A stretch of 64,000 bases of DNA from Aphidius gifuensis. Taxonomy: Eukaryota > Arthropoda > Insecta > Hymenoptera > Braconidae. The position numbers were made by a program, and so were the translations under genes. Shown one piece after another: positions 27,667 through 38,776 of this stretch (position 1 is its first letter; every line of letters begins with the position of its first letter). Location: positions 5,146,001 to 5,210,000 of the forward strand of contig NC_057788.1 of assembly GCF_014905175.1 (NCBI RefSeq), in the 5' to 3' direction. The notes beneath the pieces are model-generated. The model did no database searches, was not told the DNA's origin, and saw nothing but the letters and a program-made list of their open reading frames with translations.

Positions 27667-28775
27667 TCAGGGAATCTTAACCAAACTCGATCTACCATTT
27701 ATCTTAGCCATAGACATTGCATACTCCCAATGGAACAGTTTCAACTTAACATCGTACATTATCCCTTGCAACACTTCTCTTTATTCATGACCTCAAATTT
27801 AAGGTCTTGAATTTAACAAGTACATACTCGGTGAAAAAAAAAAAATATATTGCGTTTTTATAATTAAATTTAATAGTTGATTACTGTTGATATTATATTT
27901 TTGTAGTATCAACCGAGCGAACGAGAAAAAAGTTTTGAAAAAAATAAAATTGAAATATAATTATTTGCTTTAACTTTGCAAAATATGAGGATTGTTTTTA
28001 TGTTCCTGAACCAACGACGAAATAATATAAATAAATTGTTTGATTGATCTTACCTTGTATAAATTGAAAGAACTCTCAGCAAAGCCAACAATTTGTGGCA
28101 ATTATTACCATGAACAAGAATGGACCTAAATAATACAACAAATTATTTAATATAATGAATTTTAACAATCACTGAGTTAAAATTAACAACTGTAACATGA
28201 TTATATCAAAATAGCTAAATCAATTAATTGATAATGAATTATCGTTGAATGAATAATCAGTATGAAATTTACTTGATGATTTTTGATCAACAGTTGAAAT
28301 AAATACTCACTGTATTGCAGCGTGTTGACTTTTGATGCATGATTGATCAGTGATCCACACTGATGCCAATCTCTCTCTGCTTGACACCATCGTCAGCTGA
28401 GATTCAGCATTATTATTGTCATCTCATTGTCTGATTGGAAAAATTCATGAGCTGTATTGTTTTTTCGAGATGTATTAGCATTATATCAAATGAAAATAAA
28501 ATATTTTATTTAAAAAAAATTACTATTTACCACTGATGTTGTTGTTGTTGAATTGAAGCATACGTTGTCCATTGATTTATCAGCATCAAGATCTTGCCAT
28601 CTAGACATTAAAAATAAATTAATAAATCAACATTTGACCTTGACTTGTTCTCCAAGAACAAAAAAAAAATTATATTGACACAAATGAAAAAAAATAAAAC
28701 ATATAAAATGTGAATTTTAACTTACTTTTTACTCCAAATATTTTGATTACTAAATTGATGTTCATTTTTTGTCAT
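27667..28775 (-). CDS. left-arm copy of a duplicated four-exon gene, unrecognised protein
   Basis: Minus-strand exons: 28775-28726 (ATG, 50 nt), 28600-28531 (70 nt), 28396-28311 (86 nt), 28125-28054 (72 nt). Donors are GTAAGT, GTAAAT, GTGAGT and GTAAGA; acceptors end GTCTAG, TCTCAG and TTTAG. The frame is open through all junctions: MTKNEHQFSNQNIWSKK, then WQDLDADKSMDNVCFN and a Thr run, then LTMVSSRERLASVWITDQSC, then SILVHGNNCHKLLALLRVL. A fifth exon at 27778-27667 fits the phase and ends in TGA, giving about 129 residues. Its acceptor is weak, but the joined segment reads as a continuous leucine-rich amphipathic helix (LRVLSIYTREVLQGIMYDV). No signal peptide or membrane segment. The first four exons are duplicated in the other arm with matching splice sites, which is the strongest sign that this is a gene. 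I do not recognise the family. Confidence 0.6.
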
Positions 28776-29125
28776 TTTTTTTGCCGTCGATAATACTGAC
28801 AATATCTATTGTTTTATTCAAAACCAAGTATCAATTATTATTAACAACACTTGTATAAAACTAATTCAACAATTAAAATTGAGCATTTTTATTTTTTTGT
28901 ATTGAAAATAAACACGTTAAAGTTAAGGCTTAGTAATCAACGGGACGCCTGTTGACACACAAGTCATGATTGTGCAAAATTGAGCAAAATTGTGAGTCAT
29001 TGCAAATGGCGGCTATAAACTGTGACGACGCAGTAGCAAGGATGTGTGACGACTAATAATGTTGATATATATTTTTCCCGCTAGGTTGAGCTAAACGTTT
29101 TTCCTTATTTTTAAATAAATTTATT
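27845..29125. repeat. left arm of a large inverted repeat
   Basis: The reverse complement of this arm matches 29395-30685, with a centre near 29261. Matching pairs checked by eye include 28081/30440 and 28921/29602. Identity is high in exons, introns and promoter alike and fades at both ends. Small indels and substitutions separate the arms, so this is not a simple assembly fold-back. Confidence 0.85.
28930..29085 (-). promoter_or_regulatory. left-arm promoter side with YY1/Pho-like and E2F-like sites
   Basis: AAATGGCGGC (29004-29013) matches the YY1/Pleiohomeotic core, and TTTCCCGC (29074-29081) matches the E2F consensus. The block is GC-richer than its surroundings, lies about 230 nt upstream of the ATG of the left-arm gene, and is one of the best preserved parts of the palindrome. 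The promoter role is inferred from position and motifs. Confidence 0.4.
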
Positions 29126-29439
29126 TTGCAATGATAAAATACATTTATTATTTAATCAAAAAATTTCAAAATGATTAATCATCATATGTATTTTATTAAC
29201 TAAAAAATAGCAATAAATTTTATAAGAAGGATTGAGAAAAAAAAAATTAATTGCGATTTCATAGTCCTGTTAAATTAGTTAAATAAAAGTTGTTCTTTGT
29301 AATAATTAATGTTTTTACTTTTATGATGTAATTCATAAACAATTATTAATGAATAATAATAAATGTCGATAATATTATAATAAATAATAACTATATAAAT
29401 AAATTTATTTGAAATTAAGGAAGTCCGCTGAGCGCGACC

Positions 29440-29600
29440 TAGCGGGAAAAATATATATCAACATTATTAGTCGTCACACATCCTTGCTACTGCGTCGTCA
29501 CAGTTTATAGCCGCCATTTGCAATGACTCACAATTTTGCTCAATTTTGCACAATCATGACTTGTGTGTCAGCAGGCGTCCTGTTGATTACTAAGCCTTAA
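29440..29600 (+). promoter_or_regulatory. right-arm promoter side, mirror of the left
   Basis: Carries the mirrored E2F-like site (GCGGGAAA, 29442-29449) and YY1/Pho-like site (GCCGCCATTT, 29510-29519), upstream of the right-arm ATG. Together the two blocks would act as a divergent promoter around the AT-rich spacer. Confidence 0.4.
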
Positions 29601-29747
29601 CTTTAACGTGTTTATTTTCAATACAAAAAAATAAAAATGCTCAATTTTAATTGTTGAATTAGTTTTATACAAGTGTTGTTAATAATAATTGATACTTGGT
29701 TTTGAATAAAACAATAGATATTGTCAGTATTATCGACGGCAAAAAAA

Positions 29748-30478
29748 ATGACAAAAAATAAACATCAATTTAGTAATCAAAATATTTGGAGTAAAAAGTA
29801 AGTTAAAATTCACATTTTATGTTTTATTTTTTTTCATTTGTGTCAATATAGATTTTTTTTTTTTCTTGGAGTATAAGTCAAGGTCAAATGTTGATTTATT
29901 AATTTATTTTTAATGTCTAGATGGCAAGATCTGGATGCTGATAAATCAATGGACAACGTATGCTTCAATTCAACAACAACAACATCAGTGGTAAATAGTA
30001 ATTTTTTTTTAATAAAATATTTTATTTTCATTTGATATAATGCTAATACATCTTGACAAAACAATACAGCTCATGAATTTTTCCAATCAGACAATGAGAT
30101 GACAATTATAAAGCTGAATATCAGCTGACGATGGTGTCAAGCAGAGAGAGATTGACATCAGTGTGGATCACTGATCAATCATGCATCAAAAGTCAACACA
30201 CTGCAATACAGTGAGTATTTTTTTCAACCGTTGATCAAAAATCATCAAGTAAATTTCATACTGATTATTCATTCAACGATAATTCATTATCAATTAATTG
30301 ATTTAGCTATTCTGATATAATCAACTTACAGTTGTTAATTTCAACTCAGTGATTGTTAAAATTCATTAGATTAAATAATTTATTGTATTATTCAGGTCCA
30401 TTCTTGTTCATGGTAATAATTGCCACAAATTGTTGGCTTTGCTGAGAGTTCTTGCTGAAAGTGTTCACTCTATACAAG
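29748..30478 (+). CDS. right-arm copy of the duplicated four-exon gene, 3' end unresolved
   Basis: Plus-strand exons: 29748-29797, 29921-29990, 30125-30210 and 30396-30478. The first three have the same lengths and phases as in the left copy. Differences seen: Lys for Glu at residue 5; a synonymous CTG for CTT in exon 2; Thr for Ala twice in exon 3; and 11 extra bases in exon 4, giving LRVLAESVHSIQ before the GTAAGA donor. The insertion moves the last donor from phase 2 to phase 1, so the copy cannot use a counterpart of the left arm's fifth exon in the same frame, and no counterpart of that exon is present beyond 30685. Reading through the last donor gives about 19 more codons before a stop. 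It is either a gene with a different 3' exon or a truncated duplicate. Confidence 0.55.
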
Positions 30479-30685
30479 GTAAGATTAATCAAACAATTTA
30501 TTTATATTATTTCGTCGTTGGTTTAGGAACATAAAAACAATTCCCATCTTTCGTCAATTTAAAACAAATAATTATTTTTCAATTTCAAAACTTTTTTCTC
30601 TTTTACTCCGTTGGTTATACAAAAATATTAACAACAGTAATCAACTATTTAATTTAATTACGAAAATTCAATATGATTTTTCATG

Positions 30686-31357
30686 CTGCTCTACCGTGAG
30701 TGTTTTAATTTTTTTTAATTTTAAATAAAAATATAATGTAGAATACATTATATATTATCATCGATATGTAATGTCTAACATATTATATCATAATCTTACT
30801 ATATTTACAACATAATAATCATCATAAATATTTTTTTTAATTCAATCAACCATTTTTTCTTTAAATTTAAACAACTAATGTTTTTTCTTATTCAATCAAA
30901 TTTTAATCATTTGATGTTTTAAAGCAAGCATTGCAAATTTAAATTATTATTAAATTCAAGAATTGAATGTCAGGTTTCGATTGTCAAACAAAATTAACTC
31001 TCGTTTTCTTTTGTTCATTTTAGAATGTAAAGAAAAAGAAAAAAAAAAAATGAACTGTTTATACCCTAATTGTGTATAAACTTTGTAAAACACTTTTTCT
31101 TTTTTTTCTTCAACATTTTTTTTTTATTCTAGACATCACTACTTGAAAATAAAATCCATAAACGTTTTTATTTCCTTTGAATTTTTATCCAGGTTTTTTT
31201 ATTTATTTCTTTTATTTACAAAAAAAAATATATACTTATAATTAGTTTTGTAACTTTCTGTGAATATAAAAATTTTTTTTTTTATAAAAATAAAAAGAAA
31301 ATATACAAATTGAACGAGTTGGTGATTCAACTCACCAATTAATACGCAAGAGTTGAC
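30686..31357. other. AT-rich non-coding stretch
   Basis: Follows the right arm; unrelated to the left flank. No exon that would complete the right-arm gene could be identified with confidence. Confidence 0.5.
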
Positions 31358-31528
31358 TTAAAAAAAAAAGCTCATATATAATAATACAAAATAAACTATC
31401 AAACAATTTTTCAACCGATTAAAAAGATTAAAAAGAACCGACAAAAATCGATTTACGTTATATTCGGTACTTAAAATGGTAAATGATGCGTACATCAAAA
31501 CGGTAGACGTAAACACAAGAAAAATTAC

Positions 31529-31601
31529 ATGATTGCATTTTCGTGGCTCCATCAGCTCCCATCGGTCTACCAATCAGTAATTGCAAAACCACAACGAGTT
31601 T
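31529..31601 (-). CDS. candidate coding exon, unrecognised
   Basis: Minus strand: a long CT-rich tract leads to the acceptor GTGGATTAATCAG. The frame that follows starts KLVVVLQLLIGRPMGADGAT and is open to a possible donor (CAATCAT then GTAATT), 73 nt in all. A second minus frame over the same DNA (31358-31552, from an ATG) gives a 64-residue translation with two hydrophobic stretches. At most one is real. The neighbouring exon candidate at 31828-32025 is on the same strand. Confidence 0.3.
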
Positions 31602-31827
31602 CTGATTAATCCACAGAGAAAAGAAGAAAAAAAAAAATTCACATTTTTTTCTTCCTCATTTTTCTATCCCTAAAATACATAGTTTCATTTACCAGTTCAT
31701 CTCATTGCCATTGCTTCTTGTGTTCTCATCAAAAAAAAAAAAAAACAAAAAGGAAAAAAAAATAAAAATAAATAAAAAAATTTCATTCCAGTCGATCACA
31801 AAGTTTATCAAACTTTCGCTATCGTTA

Positions 31828-32025
31828 TCAGAAGCAAAACCCTCCGGCTATTCTCAGATTTCTCAATATAGCTTGTTCTCTTATATCTTCCTTAACTATC
31901 ATAATTTCCTCTCGATAGATGTTGCCGAGTTCTAACGATCCACTGTCCACAACTCGTATAGTCTTTGAAGATCGTGTTCTTGATGCGAGTTGTTTTACAA
32001 GTATTTTCCATTTTGAGTTTATCCT
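31828..32025 (-). CDS. candidate terminal coding exon, unrecognised
   Basis: Minus strand: the acceptor TTTTGTTTTACACAG is followed in phase 0 by 65 open codons and TGA. The translation is charged and varied (RINSKWKILVKQLASRTRSS, then DSGSLELGNIYREEIMIVKE, ending RIAGGFCF), unlike the Phe/Tyr-rich chance frames in this DNA. The plus strand is also open in part here (31796-31935, after TTTCATTCCAG), so the strand call rests on composition and the acceptor. It could be the last exon of the gene that begins at 58621. Family unknown. Confidence 0.4.
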   Translation of the reverse strand, partial: RINSKWKILVKQLASRTRSSKTIRVVDSGSLELGNIYREEIMIVKEDIREQAILRNLRIAGGFCF

Positions 32026-34367
32026 CTGTGTAAAACAAAATGATATCATTTATAAGAAAACAAATTTATTTTTAATTAAGGATTACAACTTTGATGATTA
32101 TTATTATCATTTTGCATTAATTAAAAATTCAAGTATATAAATAAACAATATAATTTATTATCTCAACAGTTTGATGTTGACAAAATAAACGTATTGAAAA
32201 GAACAAAAATTTTTAATTTAAAAGTTATATATATATATCAGATAAACTTATCTGAGATATTTTTTAATCGAAAAATCAATCTTAGTATATCTTAGCATCA
32301 GTTAAGTGACACATAAAGCAATACCGCTTGGTAATAGTCTGTGTGTGTTATCCAAAAATAACAAATAAACTCAACCACACAAACCATTAATGTCTACAAA
32401 ATACATTGATTTTTCCATCTGTTTCAAGTTTAAAATCACGATTACACCCACACACTCTGCACATATGTGTCTACTGTGTATATATAATAATACTGCAGTA
32501 CTTAATCTTCTTATTCTATTAATGGAATCACACTATATATCTTGATTGTTTATTTATATTTATTTATATTTTCTTTTTATTCACCGATATCAAAAGGCCA
32601 ATGTCAATTACGAATAATACACAAGTGAACCGGAAAAATACTCTTTATTTATTTAAAGTCAAAACTAAATGGTAAATGGTATTTAAACTGTCTTGCTAAT
32701 TCACGAGCCGATTCATCAATGTCGAGGTAATGGTGTACGAGCACCTCTGTTTTCATCTTCGACATTGTGAAAACCACCAAAGAAGAATGAGCCATATGGT
32801 ACAGTGTTTATATACTCATATACATATACATATATATTACATACTTCAAATTGTAATAAAGCATGCTTTTCGAGTTTCCTTTTCCGTTGCTACTTAATTA
32901 TTTTTCCTGTAATTATACAAGTAAAACAAAAGTAATGTGAATTTTATTATTTTTTTTTTTTTTAAATAGAAAAAAATTTGTGAAAAATAGAAAAATTAAA
33001 TTCCATTATTATCATGCAGAAGATAAAAGGAAAATAAAAAAAAAAATAAAATAGAAAATGTGAGATTGAATGAGCGAAAGAATTTAATTTGCGTGCCAAA
33101 AAAAATTCGTTGGATTCTGATAGTTTATCGGTGTGTGTCCTTTCATGAATTTTCAACAAGAGCAAAAGAATGTTGATGGTTGAATGTAGGTGTTGGCGTC
33201 AATGTGTATATGCTCGTGTATCAGTTGAGACCTATATTTATATATATGTATATAAAGCACGATCGATTTGAAGTAGCACATATAAAATCTCACCCTTGTT
33301 TATGGGGTGTCCGCTGCTATCACGCAGCAAGACTCTCCCTTGTAGCCCTTCAGCGCACAGCCTGTCCACCAATATTGAATCGACGATGTAATTGAATTTG
33401 CTCTCGTTTCCATGCGCCGATCGAAAAGAGCTTCATGTTAAAAGGATGTGGGTGACGTTCCACGCTCTCTTTGCTCATCTCATCTCATCTCATCTCATTT
33501 TTTTTTTTTTATTATTTCTTTTCGTGATTTGTGCTTGATCGAGCGTATGCATACACAATGCAAATTTTTCAGCTTGATGTCATTGGTTCGTTTTTCTATA
33601 ATCAAAGTATATTTGTTTTTTTTTATTTTTTATAATTTAAATAATTCGGGAAAATTAATTTTTTAGTGAAAATAAATTCATATATGTATACGTGTATTTT
33701 TTATTTTTTTGTATGGATTATAATATTCTTAATTGGACTATTTATGACTACTTCTTTTCAAGTACGAAAAACATATCCAGATCACGTTTTTTGTACGAAA
33801 GAACAGCATATTCTTTCATGAATGGTCACTAATCCAGCTGAAATTAGCAGTAAATTCAAGCCACTTGAACAAATGGTAGATCTTTATGTAGCTTGTCGTG
33901 ACTCGCCTTAACAATACATTTTTTTTTTCTTCTTTTTTCATCAGTATATATACACAACGGAATGTAATTTCAGTTGAGTTCAACTTTTATCTATCTATTC
34001 AAAAAAATAAAAAAAAAAGCCCCAAAATACCTGCAGATTGTTATCCAAATGAAAAGATATAATTTCGAAATTAGATTCCCGCAGAGACACTTTCTAAATA
34101 CATGATTATTTTTTATTTTTTATTCTTAACCAAATGGAGTCTTATTATTTTTTCATTATCATTTTGAATATTACTTATTATAATTAGTAAAAATTAAATT
34201 TAAAAACATTGCTTAAATAAAAAAAAAGGGTTGTAAAAGGGCTGTAACAAACCCCACTTGTATATATATTTTCAAATACTGCTGGGTAACATGAATGGAA
34301 ATCATGGTGTCATAACAATTTACAGGACAAAATTAAGGACAACCCTCATAACACACGCACATGTGCT
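32026..34367. other. AT-rich non-coding stretch with a CTCAT microsatellite
   Basis: Contains a near-perfect short palindrome at about 32236-32262 and five CTCAT units at 33474-33497. A GC-richer patch at 33290-33440 holds no frame with splice support. Confidence 0.5.
33474..33497 (+). repeat. (CTCAT)n microsatellite
   Basis: About five perfect CTCAT units followed by a T run. Confidence 0.8.
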
Positions 34368-34418
34368 TTGAAAAACTTGATTCAACTGGACCCAGTTACT
34401 CCTTATTATTATTATTAT

Positions 34419-34688
34419 ATGTCCTCTACAGTGGTCGTTCATTTCTTCTATCCATCTCTTTCTCCCTTTGGTCTATCAAGGACTCGATCAACAGACCATC
34501 TGGGTTATAAACTACTATCAATTGGAACAAAATGCCCACTGACGTACTTGTTAACACATAATAACCCCACCATATTGTATTGCAGACCCAGATACACACA
34601 TAATAGGCGTCAAAGATTTTTTTTTTTTATTTTATTTTATTTTTATGGATCAATGATTTTATCACAAATATATTTTAGGGGAATGTAA
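34419..34688 (+). CDS. possible small ORF, 89 codons
   Basis: ATG-initiated, translation beginning MSSTVVVHFFYPSLSPFGLS, with a varied middle part (SRTRSTDHLGYKLLSIGTK) and a low-complexity Phe-rich end reading a T run. The first 65 codons look coding, the rest does not. An acceptor-like tract is absent upstream. No family recognised. Confidence 0.25.
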   Translation: MSSTVVVHFFYPSLSPFGLSRTRSTDHLGYKLLSIGTKCPLTYLLTHNNPTILYCRPRYTHNRRQRFFFFILFYFYGSMILSQIYFRGM

Positions 34689-35825
34689 AATTGCACCATA
34701 CACATTTAATGATATTTTACTTTGTTGAAATATCATTTGATATACATGCTCATTGCGATATAAAATAATATGACGATGCATAAAATTATTCATGAGGTCA
34801 ATTCATTAAATAAGATCATTTACAATCAGTTGAAATAATTTACCAACTGAAAATCACCCTAAAATAGTGGAAATGTGATAGCCGCATGGTCAAAATGTTT
34901 GAACAATCATGATAACAAATATCTCATCAGCCAAAGAGAGTTTCTCATTTCATCTCAAATTACCTATCTCTACACATGTTATATATTCCACAAAAAAAAA
35001 AGTAAAATAAAATAACCAATAATAAAAATAATAGAAGAAAAAAAAATATAGAAATAACTTTTTATTTCTATTGTTAGCTACAGCTCAATTTCGTTGCAAT
35101 TTTTTACACAAAAATACAAGCATATTGTGCAGAGTGTATTTATAGTTTTGGTTAGACAGATGGTTTAGATGGTCACACTAAAATACGACATGAGGGTGAC
35201 AATACATACACACGCTTGACCAGATTTTCACTAAAACCAAATGATTCCAAATGAATATAAATGTGTTGCTTCAAAAAAAAAAATATATATAATAATAAAT
35301 AAACTGAAATATAATAAGAAAAAAAAAATACAAAATAGATTTTTAAATAAATATCTATCAGAAAAATAAATGTGTATGTATACAAATATATTTGATTGTA
35401 AATTGGAAATGAATATAGTTAAAATACATATACAAATGAAATGAAATAGCATGGTTCTTGGTTATATACGCAAGGGTCGGTAATACCCTTGGGATAACTG
35501 TTCGAACGTCAGAGCCAACGGTTTAATTAATGAAGTGCAAAGTTTGTTTGGCCCAAGCGACCGTGAATTCATAAAGACGCCAGAGTAATTAGTTCAAGAG
35601 TCTTTATATATACCTTCAAGTTGTCTAATTCAAATCTCTTAATCGTTTTGGCTTATGTAAATTTTAACTTGATTATCATAAATGTATTATTTTTTTTTTT
35701 TATTGTTACTATGATTATAATTTAATGAACATTGATAGAAAATAGAAAGGAATCTAAATGACGTTATTATCGAAACTTTGTACTATGAATGCCGACTCTG
35801 TATTATGTTTGACTTAATGTTGCCG

Positions 35826-35940
35826 CGATAGACGATAATCACGATACGATACGATAATCCAAATTTTTATCGTGACGATATGGTGAGACGATACGAGAAT
35901 TTCCTCACGATAATTAAGATAATGCGATAATAGCGTCAAA
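35826..35940. repeat. degenerate CGATA-rich repeat head
   Basis: Repeated ACGATA/CGATAA words on one side and TATCGTG on the other, directly abutting the longer tandem array. Probably part of the same repeat block. Confidence 0.6.
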
Positions 35941-35950
35941 AATTTGAAAT

Positions 35951-36663
35951 GAGCTATCCTCGTAATTTTTTTTTTATTAAATTGTGTAGGACCCCAGCAA
36001 GTCTAGAAAAAAAAATGGGAATTTTTGAAACCGTCAAACGAGGGTAGGAAGTGGATTTTAAGGATTTTAAATTTTTTTGTCAATGATTTTAAGTGTTTTT
36101 AATTTTTTTGTCTATGGCAAAGTTGAGCTATCCTTGTTATTTTTTTTTTATTAAATTGTGTAATACCCCAGCAAGTCTAGAAAAAAAAATGGGAATTTTT
36201 GAAACCGTCAAAAGAGGGTAGGGAGTGGATTTTAAGGGTTTTTAATTTTTTTGTCGATGGCAGAGTTGAGCTATCCTCGTTATTTTTTTTTTATTGAATT
36301 GTGTAGGACCTCAGAAAGTCTAGAAAAAAAAATGGGAATTTTTGAAACCGTCAAAAGAGGGTAGGGAGTGGATTTTAATTTTTTTGTCAATGATTTTAAG
36401 TGTTTTTAATTTTTTTTGTCTATGGCAGAGTTGAGCAATCCTTGTTATTTTTTTTTTATTACATTGTGTAATACCCCAGCAAACTTAGAAAAAAAAATGG
36501 GAATTTTTGAAACCGTCAAAAGAGGGTAGGGAGTGGATTTTAAGGGTTTTTAATTTTTTTGTCAATGATTTTAAGTGTTTTTAATTTTTTTGTCTATGGC
36601 AGAGTCGAGCTATCCTTGTTATTTTTTTTTTATTAAATTGTGTAATACCCCAGCAAACTCAAC
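35951..36663 (+). repeat. tandem repeat array, about five units of 143-174 bp
   Basis: Units start at the word GAGCTATCCTYG at 35951, 36125, 36268, 36433 (GAGCAATCC) and 36607. Each full unit carries TGGGAATTTTTGAAACCGTC and then a GAGGGTAGG block. Unit lengths differ by loss or gain of a TTTTTGTCAATGATTTTAAG segment. The array ends at 36663 in unrelated DNA. Confidence 0.9.
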
Positions 36664-38776
36664 ACTAGACTTTGACTTGAATATTTTTTTTTTCTAAAAA
36701 TACTAATGTAATAATAATTGTCAGTGACATGTCATCAAACATTTTATACTTCCTGCTATATGTATCCCATCTATTTTCATTTTTCTATCATTCGTTGTGA
36801 TTCTTTTTGTTGGCCTCATTGAAGTATTTACACCTTTGACCACCCTGAATAAACACCAGACTCGCCCTTCTGTTACTGTTGGCCTAACAAACTTGATTTA
36901 TAAGTATTCACTGGTGCTTTAAACTTTACACAATGAATACATTCACTAGAATCACTTCACCTTTCATATTATTTCTGCATCAGTGAAAAAAATTTATTAT
37001 TGTAAATCAGATATTGTACACACATTGTACATCATTCTGTATATATAATAACTATCGAATCTCTTGAGTTTTTTTATTTTTTTTATATTATTTTCAGTCA
37101 AAGTTTTATCTTATTTATTATTTTTATTATTTTTTTTTTTTGTGATATTCACTTGGTTACTGAGGGGAAGACCACCACAGTGGTTCTTATCTTATCATAA
37201 TCTTTAATGGATCTTTCGAGATCCATTTTGGCAATGCATCAACGAACAAACCACCCCTATACTCAGAAGGTTACATGAATATCTAACATTTGTTTTTTTT
37301 ATTTCATATTTTCTTTTTTTTATTCTTGATTTCAATTCTTGTCGTTTTTTGAAAATCTGAAAAAAAAACTGATACAAGAAAAGTTTTTATTTTGTATAAA
37401 TTTTATTCACTTTTATTTGCTTTTTTTATTTCTTTTATTTTCTAAAGAATATATTATGTAAATTTTTAAAGATAATTTTCTCGAGTTGATTGGAGTAAAG
37501 TATCGAGAAATATATTTTATTTCATAGAATATTTATAATATTTTTTGGGCAAATAATAAAATAATTTGGTTAATTTGGAAAATTTTTTTAAACGAAAAAT
37601 CAAGGAAACAAAGAAAGAGCATAATTGTTAAATACTTGAAAGTAATTTATGGAGTAAAATATTTATGTTATTGTTAGTTTTTTATTTTTCAATTTTCAAA
37701 ATTAAAAAATTGTACAAGAAGACAAACAATAACTCGTGTATCACTTGGCTGTATATATATACGAGGGGTGAGCCTTGAAAATTGGGTTGGAGGGACATTT
37801 CAATTTTGAATTTTCAGGGGGTTAGATAAAAGTTTTGGGTAACTTAATCTTTGATAGAACATAAAATACGATTCAGAACTCTTCACCAATAAAAAATTTC
37901 ATATCTATATATATTTTGAGATATAGTTTTTTATTATTCCAAATGTTTTTAGTCAACTGAAGGGGAAAATCAAGAATATGTAAATGATTCGAAACTTCAT
38001 ATCGAAAAACATATATTTTGAATTTGGGTCGAGGGATACCACTAAAAAAATAAATGAAAAACAAAAACTATTTATAAAATTAAACATCACAAATATATTA
38101 TTAATATTACAAACAAATTTTTGTAAACAAATGTGGAATAATAATTTTTCATATTGTTTTTATATAAAATTTAAATTTATAAACTTTCTACCGTTCACAA
38201 AGTCAGCTATTTTTTAACTAAAACTTGTTGAGATTTTCATTATGAATATTTAATTTACAACGTGCATATTTCGTTGAAGCTTTGTAATCTTTTTTTTTTT
38301 GTCTAAAGTTCCACCTCATCTTCAATATTTTATCCTGAAATTTGACTACGTCAATAAAATTGGAATATAAATTTTTTTTTTGCTTCATCACTCAATGCAT
38401 ACAAATCTTTTTTAATTGATCATTACAATGTCAACGTCTTTCCATACTCATCAAAATAAACTTGCCGTAATAAATTATGCAAAAAAAGAAAAAATATAAC
38501 CACAGATTAATTAATATCCCTTTTTAATAAAAATGCAAAATTTATTTACTTTTAAAAAAGTACGACAGTCAATTTCATAGTTATAAAAAACTTTTCTCTT
38601 ATTTCAATGAATTAAAAAAAAGGAGAAGCAAAAAAGTTAGAGTATTAGCCGCGAGGTTTGTTTAATATTTTCATGACAATCATTTCAATTATATTATTTT
38701 TAAATAATAATTTTCACACTGTAAAAGCGAAAACAGACCATGTCCGAAATAAATCGTAACCTCACTGTGACGACAG
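36664..38776. other. AT-rich non-coding stretch
   Basis: No frame with splice support; T-rich and A-rich runs. A small GC-richer patch near 36800-36900 is unexplained. Confidence 0.5.

Larger units (their letters stand above)
29395..30685. repeat. right arm of a large inverted repeat
   Basis: Counterpart of the left arm. Homology continues past the last recognisable exon to about 30685, then stops abruptly in unrelated AT-rich DNA. The central 29126-29394 spacer is AT-rich and not shared. Confidence 0.85.

Noticed and set aside
27607..27810. Plus-strand 67-codon frame after a strong T-tract acceptor (TTTTTTTTTCAG)
   Set aside because: It overlaps the predicted fifth exon of the left-arm gene on the opposite strand. 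The acceptor is the complement of the A run after that gene's stop codon. Kept only as an alternative.
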